Positions 18,038-27,876 of a DNA stretch of 64,000 nucleotides are shown piece by piece (position 1 is the first letter of the stretch; each line of letters opens with the position of its first letter). This DNA comes from Paraburkholderia lycopersici (GTDB lineage Bacteria; Pseudomonadota; Gammaproteobacteria; Burkholderiales; Burkholderiaceae). The notes beneath the pieces were generated by a model. It was not told where the DNA came from, did not search any database, and saw only the letters and a list, made by a program, of their open reading frames with translations. The position numbers were made by a program, and so were the translations under genes. Where the stretch lies: the NCBI RefSeq assembly GCF_900096975.1, contig NZ_FMYQ01000027.1, positions 46,910 to 110,909 on the forward strand. The letters are read 5' to 3'.

Positions 18038-19282
18038 TTACAGCTTGCCGTAGCTGTGCAGGCCCGAAAGGAACATGTTCACGCCGAGGAACGCGAAGGT
18101 CGTGACAAGCAGGCCCGTGAGGGCCCACCATGCCGCCACGCCGCCGCGCAGACCCTTCATGAGACGCATGTGCAGCCAGGCCGCGTAGTTGAGCCAGACG
18201 ATCAGCGCCCAGGTTTCCTTCGGGTCCCAGCTCCAGTAGCCGCCCCACGCCTGCGCGGCCCAGAGCGCGCCAAGAATCGTCGCGATGGTGAAGAACGCGA
18301 AGCCGACGGCGATCGACTTGTACATGACGTCGTCGAGCACGTCGAGCGTGGGCAGGCGGTCCGCCAGCACGCCGCGCTCCTTCATGATGTAGGCCACGCC
18401 CACCATCGCCGAAAGCGCGAAACTGCCGTAGCCGATGAAATTCGCGGGCACGTGGATCTTCATCCACCAGCTTTGCAGTGCGGGCACGAGCGGCTGGATC
18501 TGCTGCGCGTCGCGCGAGATCGAGTACCACATCAGAAATCCCACGGCCGCGCTGATCACGAGCAGCACGAATGCGCCGAGCGCGCGCGTGTCGTAGTGCC
18601 TTTCGTAATACAGATAGAAGAGCGCCGTGATGAGGCTGAACAGCACGAACACTTCGTAAAGATTCGAGATGGGAATATGGCCGACGTCCGCACCGATCAG
18701 GTAGGACTCGTACCAGCGCACCATCAGGCCGACGAAGCCCATGAGCACCGCCGCCCATGTGAGCTTCGTGCCAATTGCGCCGCCCGAAGGCGAACGCGAA
18801 AGCAGACCGATCCAGTAGAACAGCGTGGCGAGCACGAAAAGCGCGCTCATCCACAGGATGGCCGACTGGCTGGAAAGGAAATACCGGAGGAAGAACGCCT
18901 GATCGGCGCGCGCGAGGTCGCCTTGATAGATCTGGATCGCGCCGACCGAAAGCACGGCAATGCAGGCCATCAGCAAACGCGCGGGCTTCCAGCGCCAGCC
19001 GAGCACGACGAGCGCCGGCGTCGTGCCGCCCAGCACGAGCTTGTCGTAGTAATTCATGTGCGCGTGATAGCGCGAGAGCGCGAAACCCGCGCCTGCCACG
19101 AGCGCCAGCGCGAACAGCCAGTCGAGCGCCGTGAGGCGCAGCAGGAAGGGGCGTTCGTCGAACAGGGCGTCGGCACGGGGGTCGTGGGCGCCCGAGGCGT
19201 CGCGCGCGACGGCTGCGTTCGCCCCGGCCGTGCGCTCGGCGCGGCGGGCCTTCGCGGAGGAGGAAACCTGAGACAAGTCCAT
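18038..19282 (-). CDS. ccsB: Cytochrome c biogenesis protein CcsB (ResC-type haem handling)
   Basis: A 414-aa polytopic membrane protein of System II cytochrome c maturation, which with ResB exports haem and ligates it to apocytochromes. The tryptophan-rich signature WGGYWSWDPKE, conserved histidines (KIHVPANFIGYG) and about eight helices are visible. The ATG at 19282 starts MDLSQVSSS; longer readings enter resB. It lies 68 bases after resB on the same strand. Confidence 0.94.
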   Translation of the reverse strand: MDLSQVSSSAKARRAERTAGANAAVARDASGAHDPRADALFDERPFLLRLTALDWLFALALVAGAGFALSRYHAHMNYYDKLVLGGTTPALVVLGWRWKPARLLMACIAVLSVGAIQIYQGDLARADQAFFLRYFLSSQSAILWMSALFVLATLFYWIGLLSRSPSGGAIGTKLTWAAVLMGFVGLMVRWYESYLIGADVGHIPISNLYEVFVLFSLITALFYLYYERHYDTRALGAFVLLVISAAVGFLMWYSISRDAQQIQPLVPALQSWWMKIHVPANFIGYGSFALSAMVGVAYIMKERGVLADRLPTLDVLDDVMYKSIAVGFAFFTIATILGALWAAQAWGGYWSWDPKETWALIVWLNYAAWLHMRLMKGLRGGVAAWWALTGLLVTTFAFLGVNMFLSGLHSYGKL

Positions 19283-19350
19283 GGGCTTACCGGTGTTGAT
19301 CGTGAGTGGCTGCAAGCACGCGCATAAAACGGGCGCCGATCGCGCGTGGA

Positions 19351-21585
19351 TCAAGGCGCACGGTCCGTACCGCCGCCCGCGCCTGTTTCAACCGTTGCGC
19401 CAGTCTGCGGCGCCGCGCCCAGCGCGCGGCCCACTGCGTCGCGCGTACGGGCGAACTCCTTCTCGAAGTCAAGGGTACGGCGGGCGGTCGACATCGCCAT
19501 GATGACGTCGACGCCGTGGCCCTCGCCATCGGGACCCGCCCGGTCCTTCAGCCAGAACCACAAGCGCCGCTCACGCACATAAAACATCGAAAAGATGCCG
19601 AGCACGAGCAACAGGCTGCCAAGATACACGACTTTCTTGCCCGGCGCGCGCGTCAGCTGAAATACCGAAGCTTGCACCTGCCTGAATGAATCAAGCTGTA
19701 GATAGACGGGAGATCCGTACAGGAAGCTGTCGGATATCGCGTTGATCGAGTCCTGTACGAAGCGCGCGGCGTCGGCATCGGGTTTCAGATCGGGCTCGCC
19801 GGCCTGCTCGCGGGCGAGTTGCCACAGATCCCATGTCGCACCCTCCAGCATGCGCAGCAGGAGACCCGCGGCCTTCTCCTGCTGGTCCTTCGGCACCGAC
19901 TTGTCGATGAACGCCGCCACGGCCTGGAAGCCACCGGCCGCGCCGCCAGCCAGGCCTGCGGCCCCCCCTTGCTGCGCATCGGCGCCCGAGAAAAGCGTCA
20001 GCACGCGTTCGGCGCTGTCCTCGAGATGCTGCTGCAACTCGCGGTTCGAAGCGGGGACGGAGCGTGCCGCGAAACGCTTCGCCGCCTGGGCGCGCAGCGC
20101 GGGGTCCTCGAACGCGGCTCGCAGCCTCATCCACTCCTTAGGCGTGCCCGCGCTGTCGGCGGGAATGCGCAGGTAGCGGAACGGATCGTCGGGATTCTCG
20201 CGCATGCCCGCGAGAAACATGCGATCGCCGCCGCCCACGTCCACGGGCAGCATGTAGTTGTTGTACTCGCGCGCCTGGCCGTTCTTGTCGCGCACCTTGT
20301 ACTGCACCGAGGGCCCGACGTTATGCAGGTCGAGCGGCTTCGAGCTCTTCGCGCCGGAACCGAGGCGTTCATCGAACGCCTCCTTGAGCGACTGATGCGC
20401 GACGCCGCGCGCGTCGTTCGCGCCGCTGCCGTTCGAGATGTTCTCGACGTTGATCGCGCGGAAGTCCGCGAATTCGATAGTTTGCCCGTCCACGCCCGGC
20501 ACCGTCTGGCCGGCGGGCACGGCGAGGGGCGCCGAATTGCCGATCGTCCCGCCGAACGGGAAGCTCTTCGCGCTCCCGCCCGACATGGGCCACGCGGTCA
20601 TCGACATCTGCGAGCCGCCGTCCTGGAAACTCGACTGGTAAATCGACACGCCGTCGTACTCGAATGGCTCGTTCACTTCGATGCGCGCCGGAATGCGCTG
20701 GCCCGTCTTGTGATCGATCACGACGATGTCGCTCGCGAAGAGCTTGGGCATGCCCGTCGAGTAGTAATCGACGATGAACTTGTTGAGCTGGATCGAGAAC
20801 GGCAGGTCCTGGATCAGCGAACCGTCGGGCTGGTTGAGGATGGCCGTGGAAACGTACTGGCCCTCCGGCACCCAGGCGTAGCCGCGGAACGTCGGGTTCG
20901 AGGTCGAAAGCCGGTGCTCGGGCGCAATGTCGTTGATGACGGCATTGCTGCGGATGGGCGTCTTGTCGAAGAGCCACATCTGGAACTTGATCGGCAGGTT
21001 GCTGTCGAGCAACCCGCCGATGCAGATGATCACGATCGCGAGGTGCGCGAAGATGTAGCCGATCTTCGTGAGCGCGCCGCGCTTGGCCGCGATGAGCGTG
21101 GCGGCCTCCGTTTCGCGCGTCACGAACCGGTAGCCCATGCGCCCCACCAGCTTGCCGAGCGTGGCCGCCGTTTGCCCGCGCGTGCCGCCCTCGACCGCGA
21201 ATTCGCCCTTGTGATGGAACGCGCGCAGGCTGCCTTCGCGCACCTTGTCTTTCCAGCTTTTCACGTCCGCGAGCATCTTCGGCGCGTTGCGGATCACGCA
21301 CAGCGAGATCGACACGACGAGAAAGCCGAGGATCGTCATGAACCACCACGCGCTGTAAACCGTGTAGAGGCTCAGTGAGCGGAAGATGTCGGCCCAGAAG
21401 GGGCCGAACTGGTTGACGTAGTTCGGGTACGGGTCGTCCTGCGTGAGCACCGTGCCGATGATGCTCGCAATGGCGAGCACGACGAGCAGCGCAATCGCGA
21501 AGCGCATCGAACTGAGCAGTTCGACGGCGCTCCTCACCGCCTTCCGGCGGACATTCAACTGCAAACCCTGCGTGGTGACGCTCAT
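19351..21585 (-). CDS. resB: Cytochrome c biogenesis protein ResB
   Basis: A 744-aa System II partner of CcsB with three N-terminal helices (FAIALLVVLAIASIIGTVL, WWFMTILGFLVVSISLCVI, IFAHLAIVIICIGGLL), a large periplasmic domain, and a final helix near residue 690 (VVYLGSLLLVLGIFSMFYV). The motif LTQDDPYPNYVNQFGPFW is typical of betaproteobacterial ResB. It lies downstream of cytochrome c4, a likely client. Confidence 0.94.
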   Translation of the reverse strand: MSVTTQGLQLNVRRKAVRSAVELLSSMRFAIALLVVLAIASIIGTVLTQDDPYPNYVNQFGPFWADIFRSLSLYTVYSAWWFMTILGFLVVSISLCVIRNAPKMLADVKSWKDKVREGSLRAFHHKGEFAVEGGTRGQTAATLGKLVGRMGYRFVTRETEAATLIAAKRGALTKIGYIFAHLAIVIICIGGLLDSNLPIKFQMWLFDKTPIRSNAVINDIAPEHRLSTSNPTFRGYAWVPEGQYVSTAILNQPDGSLIQDLPFSIQLNKFIVDYYSTGMPKLFASDIVVIDHKTGQRIPARIEVNEPFEYDGVSIYQSSFQDGGSQMSMTAWPMSGGSAKSFPFGGTIGNSAPLAVPAGQTVPGVDGQTIEFADFRAINVENISNGSGANDARGVAHQSLKEAFDERLGSGAKSSKPLDLHNVGPSVQYKVRDKNGQAREYNNYMLPVDVGGGDRMFLAGMRENPDDPFRYLRIPADSAGTPKEWMRLRAAFEDPALRAQAAKRFAARSVPASNRELQQHLEDSAERVLTLFSGADAQQGGAAGLAGGAAGGFQAVAAFIDKSVPKDQQEKAAGLLLRMLEGATWDLWQLAREQAGEPDLKPDADAARFVQDSINAISDSFLYGSPVYLQLDSFRQVQASVFQLTRAPGKKVVYLGSLLLVLGIFSMFYVRERRLWFWLKDRAGPDGEGHGVDVIMAMSTARRTLDFEKEFARTRDAVGRALGAAPQTGATVETGAGGGTDRAP

Positions 21586-21627
21586 TCAAACTCCGCTTTT
21601 CGCTTCTTGCTGGTCGGCGCTACAGCA

Positions 21628-21676
21628 AAAAAGGGTGCAGGCGCGCCGCCAGCATGACGACGCCCTCACCCTTTTT
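21628..21676 (-). terminator. Possible terminator or attenuator between cytochrome c4 and resB
   Basis: AAAAAGGGTG (21628-21637) and CACCCTTTTT (21667-21676) form a 10-bp stem with a 29-base loop. The T run on the minus strand would stop part of the transcription entering resB. The long loop keeps confidence moderate. Confidence 0.5.
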
Positions 21677-21757
21677 CTTGTTCTTCGGCCAGTCCGCCAA
21701 ACGCAGCCAACTGCGACAGACAGCTGCGGCGGACAACCGCGCGGCGAGCCGCTCCGC

Positions 21758-22432
21758 TCAGTGCAGGCCGGCGGCGTAATCGGCGACGGCCTTGATCTCG
21801 TCGTCGGAGAGCCGGTGCGCGATGGCCCGCATCGGATCGTTATTGTTGCGCGTGCCCTGCTGGAAAGCATTGAGCTGTGCCACGATATATTCCGACCACT
21901 GGCCAGACAGGCGCGGATACTGGATCGGAATGCCCTGCCCCGTGGGTCCGTGGCACGCCGCGCAGGCCGGCACGCCCCTTTCGGCGATGCCGCCGCGCCA
22001 GATCGACTGGCCGAACGGCACGGTCTTCGCATCGCGCGCGTAGCCGGGCTTGGGGGTCTGCGAGGCGAACCAGGCGGCGACGTTGATCATATCCTGGTCA
22101 GAGAGGGCGGCCGCGAAACCCGCCATGATGGGATTGGCGCGCGCGGCGGGCTTGCCGCCGGGCTGCGGCTTGAAATCCTTGAGTTGCTTGACGAGATAGT
22201 CGGCGTGCTGGCCGGCGAGTTTCGGATAGGCGCCGCCGGTGCTGTTGCCGTCCGCCGCGTGACAGGCCGCGCACACCTGCGCGGCGATGGCTTGCCCCCG
22301 GGCGACGTCCGGTTTGGCGGGCGTTCCCTGATCCGCCGCTTGCGCCTGCACCGCCATCACGAATAAACCTGCTGTAAGACCTGACGCTATCGCACTCTCG
22401 AACACCTTCAAGGACTTGCCCAGTCGATTCAT
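21758..22432 (-). CDS. Dihaem cytochrome c4-type protein
   Basis: A 224-aa periplasmic cytochrome with a signal peptide ending near residue 32 (VMAVQAQA). It has two class I c-type domains, each with CAACH: Cys54/Cys57/His58 and Cys157/Cys160/His161. Methionines such as NPIMAGFA and NDPMRAIAH are candidate sixth ligands. It is of the cytochrome c4 family, which passes electrons to terminal oxidases. Placement before resB-ccsB fits its need for haem attachment. Confidence 0.93.
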   Translation of the reverse strand: MNRLGKSLKVFESAIASGLTAGLFVMAVQAQAADQGTPAKPDVARGQAIAAQVCAACHAADGNSTGGAYPKLAGQHADYLVKQLKDFKPQPGGKPAARANPIMAGFAAALSDQDMINVAAWFASQTPKPGYARDAKTVPFGQSIWRGGIAERGVPACAACHGPTGQGIPIQYPRLSGQWSEYIVAQLNAFQQGTRNNNDPMRAIAHRLSDDEIKAVADYAAGLH

Positions 22433-22669
22433 TCGCGCACCTTGTTTCGTCTTGTGGGAATCAGGTTCTGCAATGGACGACAGCGACCGATCTACGCCGT
22501 AAGGCCCGCGCCGGCCTCACCGGTATTCAGTAAACCGTCGCATTGTACAATAGCGCGCAAGGCGGCACCGCGCCAGTCAGGCCTGCCCCCGATATCCCAG
22601 ATTCCACCCCGAGCGCTTTCGGGTCCGGCGGGCCACCCGCCGCGTTGTTTCATATTGTGGTCCTATCCG

Positions 22670-23320
22670 ATGGCCTTCCTGCTGCACCAAGCCCGCTTCT
22701 TCACGACGGTCAACCACCTGCGCGATCTGCCCGCCACGGCGCGGCCCGAGGTGGCATTCGCCGGTCGGTCGAACGCCGGCAAGTCCACCGCCATCAATTT
22801 GCTGTGCAATCAGAAACGTCTCGCGTTCGCCTCGAAGACACCTGGCCGCACGCAGCACATCAACTACTTCGCAGTCGGTCCCGCCGACGAACCGGCCGGC
22901 TATCTCGTCGACTTGCCCGGTTACGGCTATGCCGAAGTGCCGGAAGCCGCGAAGGCGCATTGGGAGCAGTTGCTCTCGCTCTATCTGCAAACGCGCGCGC
23001 AACTTTCGGGTCTCGTACTGATGATGGACGCGCGCCGCCCGCTCACCGAACTCGACCGCCGCATGGTCGAATGGTTTGCGCCGACGGGCAAACCCATTCA
23101 CGCCCTCCTGACGAAGTGCGACAAATTGACGCGTCAAGAAAGCGTGGTCGCGCTGCGCACGGCAAACAAGGCGTTCGACGAATACCGCAAGCAAGGCTAT
23201 GAAGGAAAGCTAAGCGCCCAGCTCTTTTCGGCGCTCAAGCGCGTGGGGCTGGACGAGGCGCACGCCGTGATCGAGAGCTGGATCGTGCCGCAAGAGGCCG
23301 CGAGCGAAGCGGCGGAATAA
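22670..23320 (+). CDS. engB: Ribosome biogenesis GTPase EngB (YihA/YsxC)
   Basis: A 216-aa TRAFAC GTPase for large-subunit assembly. G1 is GRSNAGKS at residues 32-39, G2 is in KTPGRTQHIN, G3 is DLPGYGYAE, and G4 is TKCDK. The ATG at 22670 was chosen because homology starts at MAFLLHQARF; the longer upstream frame is unrelated spacer. It is divergent from the cytochrome c4 gene. Confidence 0.95.
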   Translation: MAFLLHQARFFTTVNHLRDLPATARPEVAFAGRSNAGKSTAINLLCNQKRLAFASKTPGRTQHINYFAVGPADEPAGYLVDLPGYGYAEVPEAAKAHWEQLLSLYLQTRAQLSGLVLMMDARRPLTELDRRMVEWFAPTGKPIHALLTKCDKLTRQESVVALRTANKAFDEYRKQGYEGKLSAQLFSALKRVGLDEAHAVIESWIVPQEAASEAAE

Positions 23321-23558
23321 GACGCCACATAGGCGGGTCGTTGCTCATAGGCTCCGCAGGCCCGCAGCCAGCTCGGAGCCCGTGCCATCAGGCATTTCGC
23401 GTGCTTTCGTCAGATCTTTTCGCAATGCCGACCGAGTTTCGCCGCGTATAGGTAACAGCGGGTAACAGCGGGCATCAGCGCACATACGACCCCCTGCCCC
23501 AGACCGCCAACGCGCTTTTCCGTTCGGCTCGCAGGCGCCGCGGTCCTTCCCCGCATCC
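23321..23558. other. Spacer after engB
   Basis: No gene is supported here. It holds a 7-bp hairpin GGCTCCG/CGGAGCC (23350-23380) without a T run, and a short tandem repeat: GGTAACAGCG at 23451-23460 and 23461-23470, then a degenerate third unit to 23480. Confidence 0.5.
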
Positions 23559-23559
23559 A

Positions 23560-23668
23560 GAAAAAAACCCGCCGTAGTTGCCGGCGGGTTAAACAGCCTT
23601 ATCGAAAAACGACAGGCACCCGCTCAGGGAGGAGAAGCGGGGAGCTCGGCGACAGGCGCCTCGCTCGA
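23560..23668 (-). ncRNA. anti-hemB RNA
   Basis: A compact RNA gene on the strand opposite hemB. In transcript order the hairpins are: 23666-23642 (GAGC-GA-GGCG / CGCC-GA-GCUC, with symmetric GA mismatches); 23641-23619 (CCCGCU / AGCGGG, loop UCUCCUCCCUG); 23617-23596 (GCCU..UCG / CGA..AGGC); and a terminator stem 23590-23566 (AACCCGCCG / CGGCGGGUU) followed by seven U. No protein gene on this strand explains the terminator. A conserved Burkholderiales structure antisense to the hemB 5' region and ending in a terminator has been described as the anti-hemB motif; the match here is by position and structure, recalled without a search. The 5' end is approximate. Confidence 0.78.
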
Positions 23669-23678
23669 TCGGTATGAT
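23649..23678 (+). promoter_or_regulatory. Possible hemB promoter
   Basis: GCGACA (23649-23654) and TATGAT (23673-23678) are 18 bases apart. They sit inside GGTATGATATACC, which also reads TATCAT on the other strand and could serve the anti-hemB RNA. Confidence 0.45.
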
Positions 23679-23741
23679 ATACCATTGTCCCGAAAAGTTT
23701 CCTGCGCTCCGGGCCCCCTCCCGTTCAAGATATCCGCCGAC

Positions 23742-24740
<999 letters not shown>

Positions 24741-24760
24741 GCGCGGCGCGCATCGCATGA

Positions 24761-24790
24761 AAAAAGGCACGTCCGCGGACGTGCCTTTTT
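24761..24790. terminator. Bidirectional terminator between hemB and dsbD
   Basis: A perfect 30-base palindrome, AAAAAGGCACGTCCG and its complement, with T runs on both strands, ends the convergent genes. Confidence 0.95.
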
Positions 24791-24834
24791 GCTTCCAGAG
24801 TCCGCGTAAATCCGCTTACGCACGATACCGGCGA

Positions 24835-26805
24835 TCAAGTTGACGGCGAGGCCGACGGTTGCGCCGCCGGAGCGGTCACGCGATCAAGCCTCGCGAGAAA
24901 GCGGTCGGCGTTCTCGTAGCCGACCACGCGCAACACTTCACGACCCTGCGTATCGAAGAAGATGATGCCCGGCGGTCCGAACAAACCGAAGCGCTTGAGC
25001 AGCGCCTGATCGTTGGTGTTGTTGGCGGTCACGTCGGCACGCAACAGGCCAAGCTGCGCGAGGCGCGCCTGTACGCGCGGATCGCTGAACGTGAACTTCT
25101 CCATCTCCTTGCAGCTCACGCACCAGTCGGCGTAGAAGTCGAGCATCGACGGCTTGCCTGCGGTTTTGAGCGCCACGTCGAGCTGCGCAGGCGAGCGCAC
25201 CGGCGCAAATGCGAGCGCATTCGCTTCGCCGGCGCCGGCGCCGGGGGGCTTTGTACCGGCAACGGCGGCGTCGCTCGCACCGCCCGCGCGCGTCGCGAGC
25301 ACCGCGAGCGGACGCAGCGGATCGGTCGACCCCGCCGCGAGACCGACGATGAGCGTCGCGGCCCAGATCGCGAACGCGGCACCCACGCCGCGCCCGAGGC
25401 GCCGCCAGACGTTGGACGCGCCCGCATTCGGCGTGAAAAGCCCGAGCGCGGCGGCTGCGAGCAGCAGCCAGAGCGCGGCGAACAGCATCTGCGCAGCCGC
25501 GCCGAGCACCGGCCAGACGATCCACAGCGCGGCGGCCAGCAGCACGACGCCGAAGAATACCTTTACGCCGTCCATCCATGCGCCCGCGCGCGGCAGCAGC
25601 GAGCCCGCGCCGAGGCCGAGGATCATCAGCGGGACGCCAAGTCCGAGGCCCATCGCGAAGAGCGCTGCGCCGCCGAGCACGGCGTTGCCGGTATGGGCGA
25701 TGAACGCGAGCACCGCGAAAAGCGGCGCGGTCATGCAGGCGCCCACCACGAGCGCGGAGAGCGCGCCCATCACCGCGACTGCGGCGAATTTGCCGCCCGA
25801 GCGGCCCTGCGTGGCGCGCGAGGCGCCGTCCTGCCAGCGCTGCGGCAGTGCGATGTCATAGCCCGCGATCAGCATGACGGCGAACGTAGCAAGGAGCACG
25901 GCGAACACGCCGAGCACCCATGGATTCTGCAGCCAGGCACCGAGACTCTGGCCGACCAGCGCAGCGGCAATGCCAAGGACGGTGTAGACGAGCGCCATGC
26001 CGAGCACGTAGACGAACGAAAGCGCGAAGGCGCGCGCGCGGGTCACGCGCGCGCCTTCGCCGACGATGATCGCCGAGAGGATCGGGATCATCGGATACGA
26101 GCAGGGCAAGAGGCTCAGCACCATGCCCGCGACGAAGTACAGGCCGATCACAGCGAAGAACCCGCCGCCTTGCAGCAGCGATTGCGCGTAGTCGGCACTT
26201 GTGGCGCGTTCGTACCAAGGTTCGGTGCCGGCGGTGACGGCCGCGGCGTTTGTTTGCGGCACGGGTGCGGGCGATGCCGGACGAGCCGCATCCGGCGCCG
26301 CGCTTTGGCCTGCCGTCGCGGCCTGCAAAGCGGCACCGGTCACATGGTAGACGTGCTCGGCAGGCGGATAACAGATGCCCGCGTCGGCACAGCCCTGCGA
26401 CGTCACGGCGAGATCGAACGGGCCGATCGCCTTTTGTACCGGCACCCGGATCGTCACCTCGCCGCGATAGGTTTCGACGTTCTTCTGAAACGTCGGATCG
26501 AACTTCACATGGCCGGGCGGGATCTGGGCAACGCCGAGCTGCGCCGTGCCATTGCGCGCCGCAAAGGCGAAGCGCTCGCGGTACATGTAGTAGCCGTCCG
26601 CGATCTTGAAGTGCACGTCGACCATGCCTGGCGCTTCACTCGCGCTGAATGTGAACGCCTGATCGGGCGGCAGGAAATCATCGTCTGCGGCACGCGCGAG
26701 AGACGCGCCGAACAACATCGGCAGCAGGCAGCAGACGAGCAGGAAAAAGCCGGACAGCGAGGCGTGCGGCGCGGCGCGGGAACGCCGAACAAAGCGGTTA
26801 AACAT
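24835..26805 (-). CDS. dsbD: Thiol:disulfide interchange protein DsbD
   Basis: A 656-aa transporter that carries reducing power from cytoplasmic thioredoxin to the periplasm. A signal peptide (LLVCCLLPMLFGASLARA) is followed by the N-terminal domain with CADAGICYPP. Eight or so membrane helices follow, with redox cysteines in SLLPCSYPM and VGACMTAPL. The C-terminal thioredoxin domain has DWCVSCKEM. The ATG at 26805 overlaps the cutA end by 8 bases; upstream in-frame ATGs lie inside cutA. Reduced cysteines are needed for cytochrome c haem attachment, which fits the neighbourhood. Confidence 0.95.
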   Translation of the reverse strand: MFNRFVRRSRAAPHASLSGFFLLVCCLLPMLFGASLARAADDDFLPPDQAFTFSASEAPGMVDVHFKIADGYYMYRERFAFAARNGTAQLGVAQIPPGHVKFDPTFQKNVETYRGEVTIRVPVQKAIGPFDLAVTSQGCADAGICYPPAEHVYHVTGAALQAATAGQSAAPDAARPASPAPVPQTNAAAVTAGTEPWYERATSADYAQSLLQGGGFFAVIGLYFVAGMVLSLLPCSYPMIPILSAIIVGEGARVTRARAFALSFVYVLGMALVYTVLGIAAALVGQSLGAWLQNPWVLGVFAVLLATFAVMLIAGYDIALPQRWQDGASRATQGRSGGKFAAVAVMGALSALVVGACMTAPLFAVLAFIAHTGNAVLGGAALFAMGLGLGVPLMILGLGAGSLLPRAGAWMDGVKVFFGVVLLAAALWIVWPVLGAAAQMLFAALWLLLAAAALGLFTPNAGASNVWRRLGRGVGAAFAIWAATLIVGLAAGSTDPLRPLAVLATRAGGASDAAVAGTKPPGAGAGEANALAFAPVRSPAQLDVALKTAGKPSMLDFYADWCVSCKEMEKFTFSDPRVQARLAQLGLLRADVTANNTNDQALLKRFGLFGPPGIIFFDTQGREVLRVVGYENADRFLARLDRVTAPAAQPSASPST

Positions 26806-27130
26806 GAATGGTGCGCCGGGTCTCGGCATTGACCCATTGCCCATAAGCGTTCGACGCCGTCACTTGCCAGGAGAGAATCTCGGGCGTTTCGTAGGGATGC
26901 TGGGTCTGGATGAACTGTTCGAGCTCGGCCGCTCGGGCAACGCTCGTCTTGAAAAGCAACTGGATCTCTTCGCCCGACTCGATCCTGCCCTGCCAGTGAT
27001 ACTGCGAGTGCACGGCGCCAAGGCGCGACACGCACGCGGCGAGACGCTGCGCGAGCGCTGCGGAAGCAAGCGTTTCGGCGGTGTCCCCGTCGGGCACCGT
27101 AGTCAGCATCAAGGTCACATTGAGGGTCAC
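26798..27130 (-). CDS. cutA: Divalent-cation tolerance protein CutA
   Basis: A 110-aa trimeric PII-like protein. Family motifs are ARLAACVSRLGAVHSQYHWQG, split by the conserved Cys, EEIQLLFKTS and HPYETPEI near the C-terminus. The start is a GTG at 27130 with GGAG 5 bases upstream. The cutA-dsbD pair is common in proteobacteria. The molecular role remains unclear even in E. coli. Confidence 0.93.
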   Translation of the reverse strand: MTLNVTLMLTTVPDGDTAETLASAALAQRLAACVSRLGAVHSQYHWQGRIESGEEIQLLFKTSVARAAELEQFIQTQHPYETPEILSWQVTASNAYGQWVNAETRRTIHV

Positions 27131-27291
27131 GACGACTCCGGCGTGGCGCCCGCGCGCAACAGCGGGCGCGGGCTTCGAGGCAGAACGTTATCGTACCATC
27201 GGCGCCGATTGGCTTCCCTCCCGCGCCATGACGACAAAGAGCCGCTACAAAGATAAACAGGCCGCGCCGCCCTTTAATCCGCACCGAAAAC

Positions 27292-27320
27292 AAAAAAGCC
27301 AGGCTAAGCCTGGCTTTTTT
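27292..27320. terminator. Terminator of the alpha operon
   Basis: Perfect 14-base arms AAAAAAGCCAGGCT and AGCCTGGCTTTTTT around a single base, with a T run on the minus strand after rplQ. Confidence 0.95.
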
Positions 27321-27357
27321 TGCATGCCACCCGATGCAAGCTCGAGCGACTGGAAGC

Positions 27358-27750
27358 TTATTCCGCTTCCTGGACGTTCTCTTCGGCCACTTCCGGGCGG
27401 TCGAGCAGTTCGACCAGCGCCATCGGCGCGTTGTCGCCGACGCGGAAACCGAACTTCAGGATGCGCAGGTAGCCGCCCGGACGGTTCGCGAAACGCGGAC
27501 CGAGCACGTCGAACAGCTTCGTGACCGAGTCACGATCGCGCAGGCGGTTGAACGCCAGACGGCGGTTTGCCAGCGACGGCTTCTTGCCGAGCGTGATGAG
27601 GGGCTCGACGACCTTGCGGAGTTCCTTCGCCTTCGGCAGCGTGGTCTTGATGACTTCGTGCTCGATCAGCGAGTTGGACATGTTACGGAGCATTGCCAGA
27701 CGGTGGCTGCTCGTGCGGTTCAGTTTCCGCAGACCATGACGGTGACGCAT
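27358..27750 (-). CDS. rplQ: Ribosomal protein bL17
   Basis: The 130-aa large-subunit protein at the polypeptide exit region. It starts MRHRHGLRKLNRTSSHRLAM, the family signature. A short acidic tail (PEVAEENVQEAE) extends past the core. Last gene of the alpha cluster, 126 bases after rpoA, with the terminator just downstream. Confidence 0.98.
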   Translation of the reverse strand: MRHRHGLRKLNRTSSHRLAMLRNMSNSLIEHEVIKTTLPKAKELRKVVEPLITLGKKPSLANRRLAFNRLRDRDSVTKLFDVLGPRFANRPGGYLRILKFGFRVGDNAPMALVELLDRPEVAEENVQEAE

Positions 27751-27876
27751 TTCAGTTTCCTTGAAACAAAGTTTTGGTCCAGCTCTTCTATCGCCCCTTT
27801 ACAGCGAGGCACGGGCCGGTACGTGAAAAAGGCAAGACGCGGATTCTAAAGGAAAATCCGCGTCCGTGCCACAGAC

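Noticed and set aside
23451..23480. Three tandem units of about 10 bases, GGTAACAGCG, after engB
   Set aside because: Too short, no spacers and only two exact units, so not a CRISPR or an origin iteron array.
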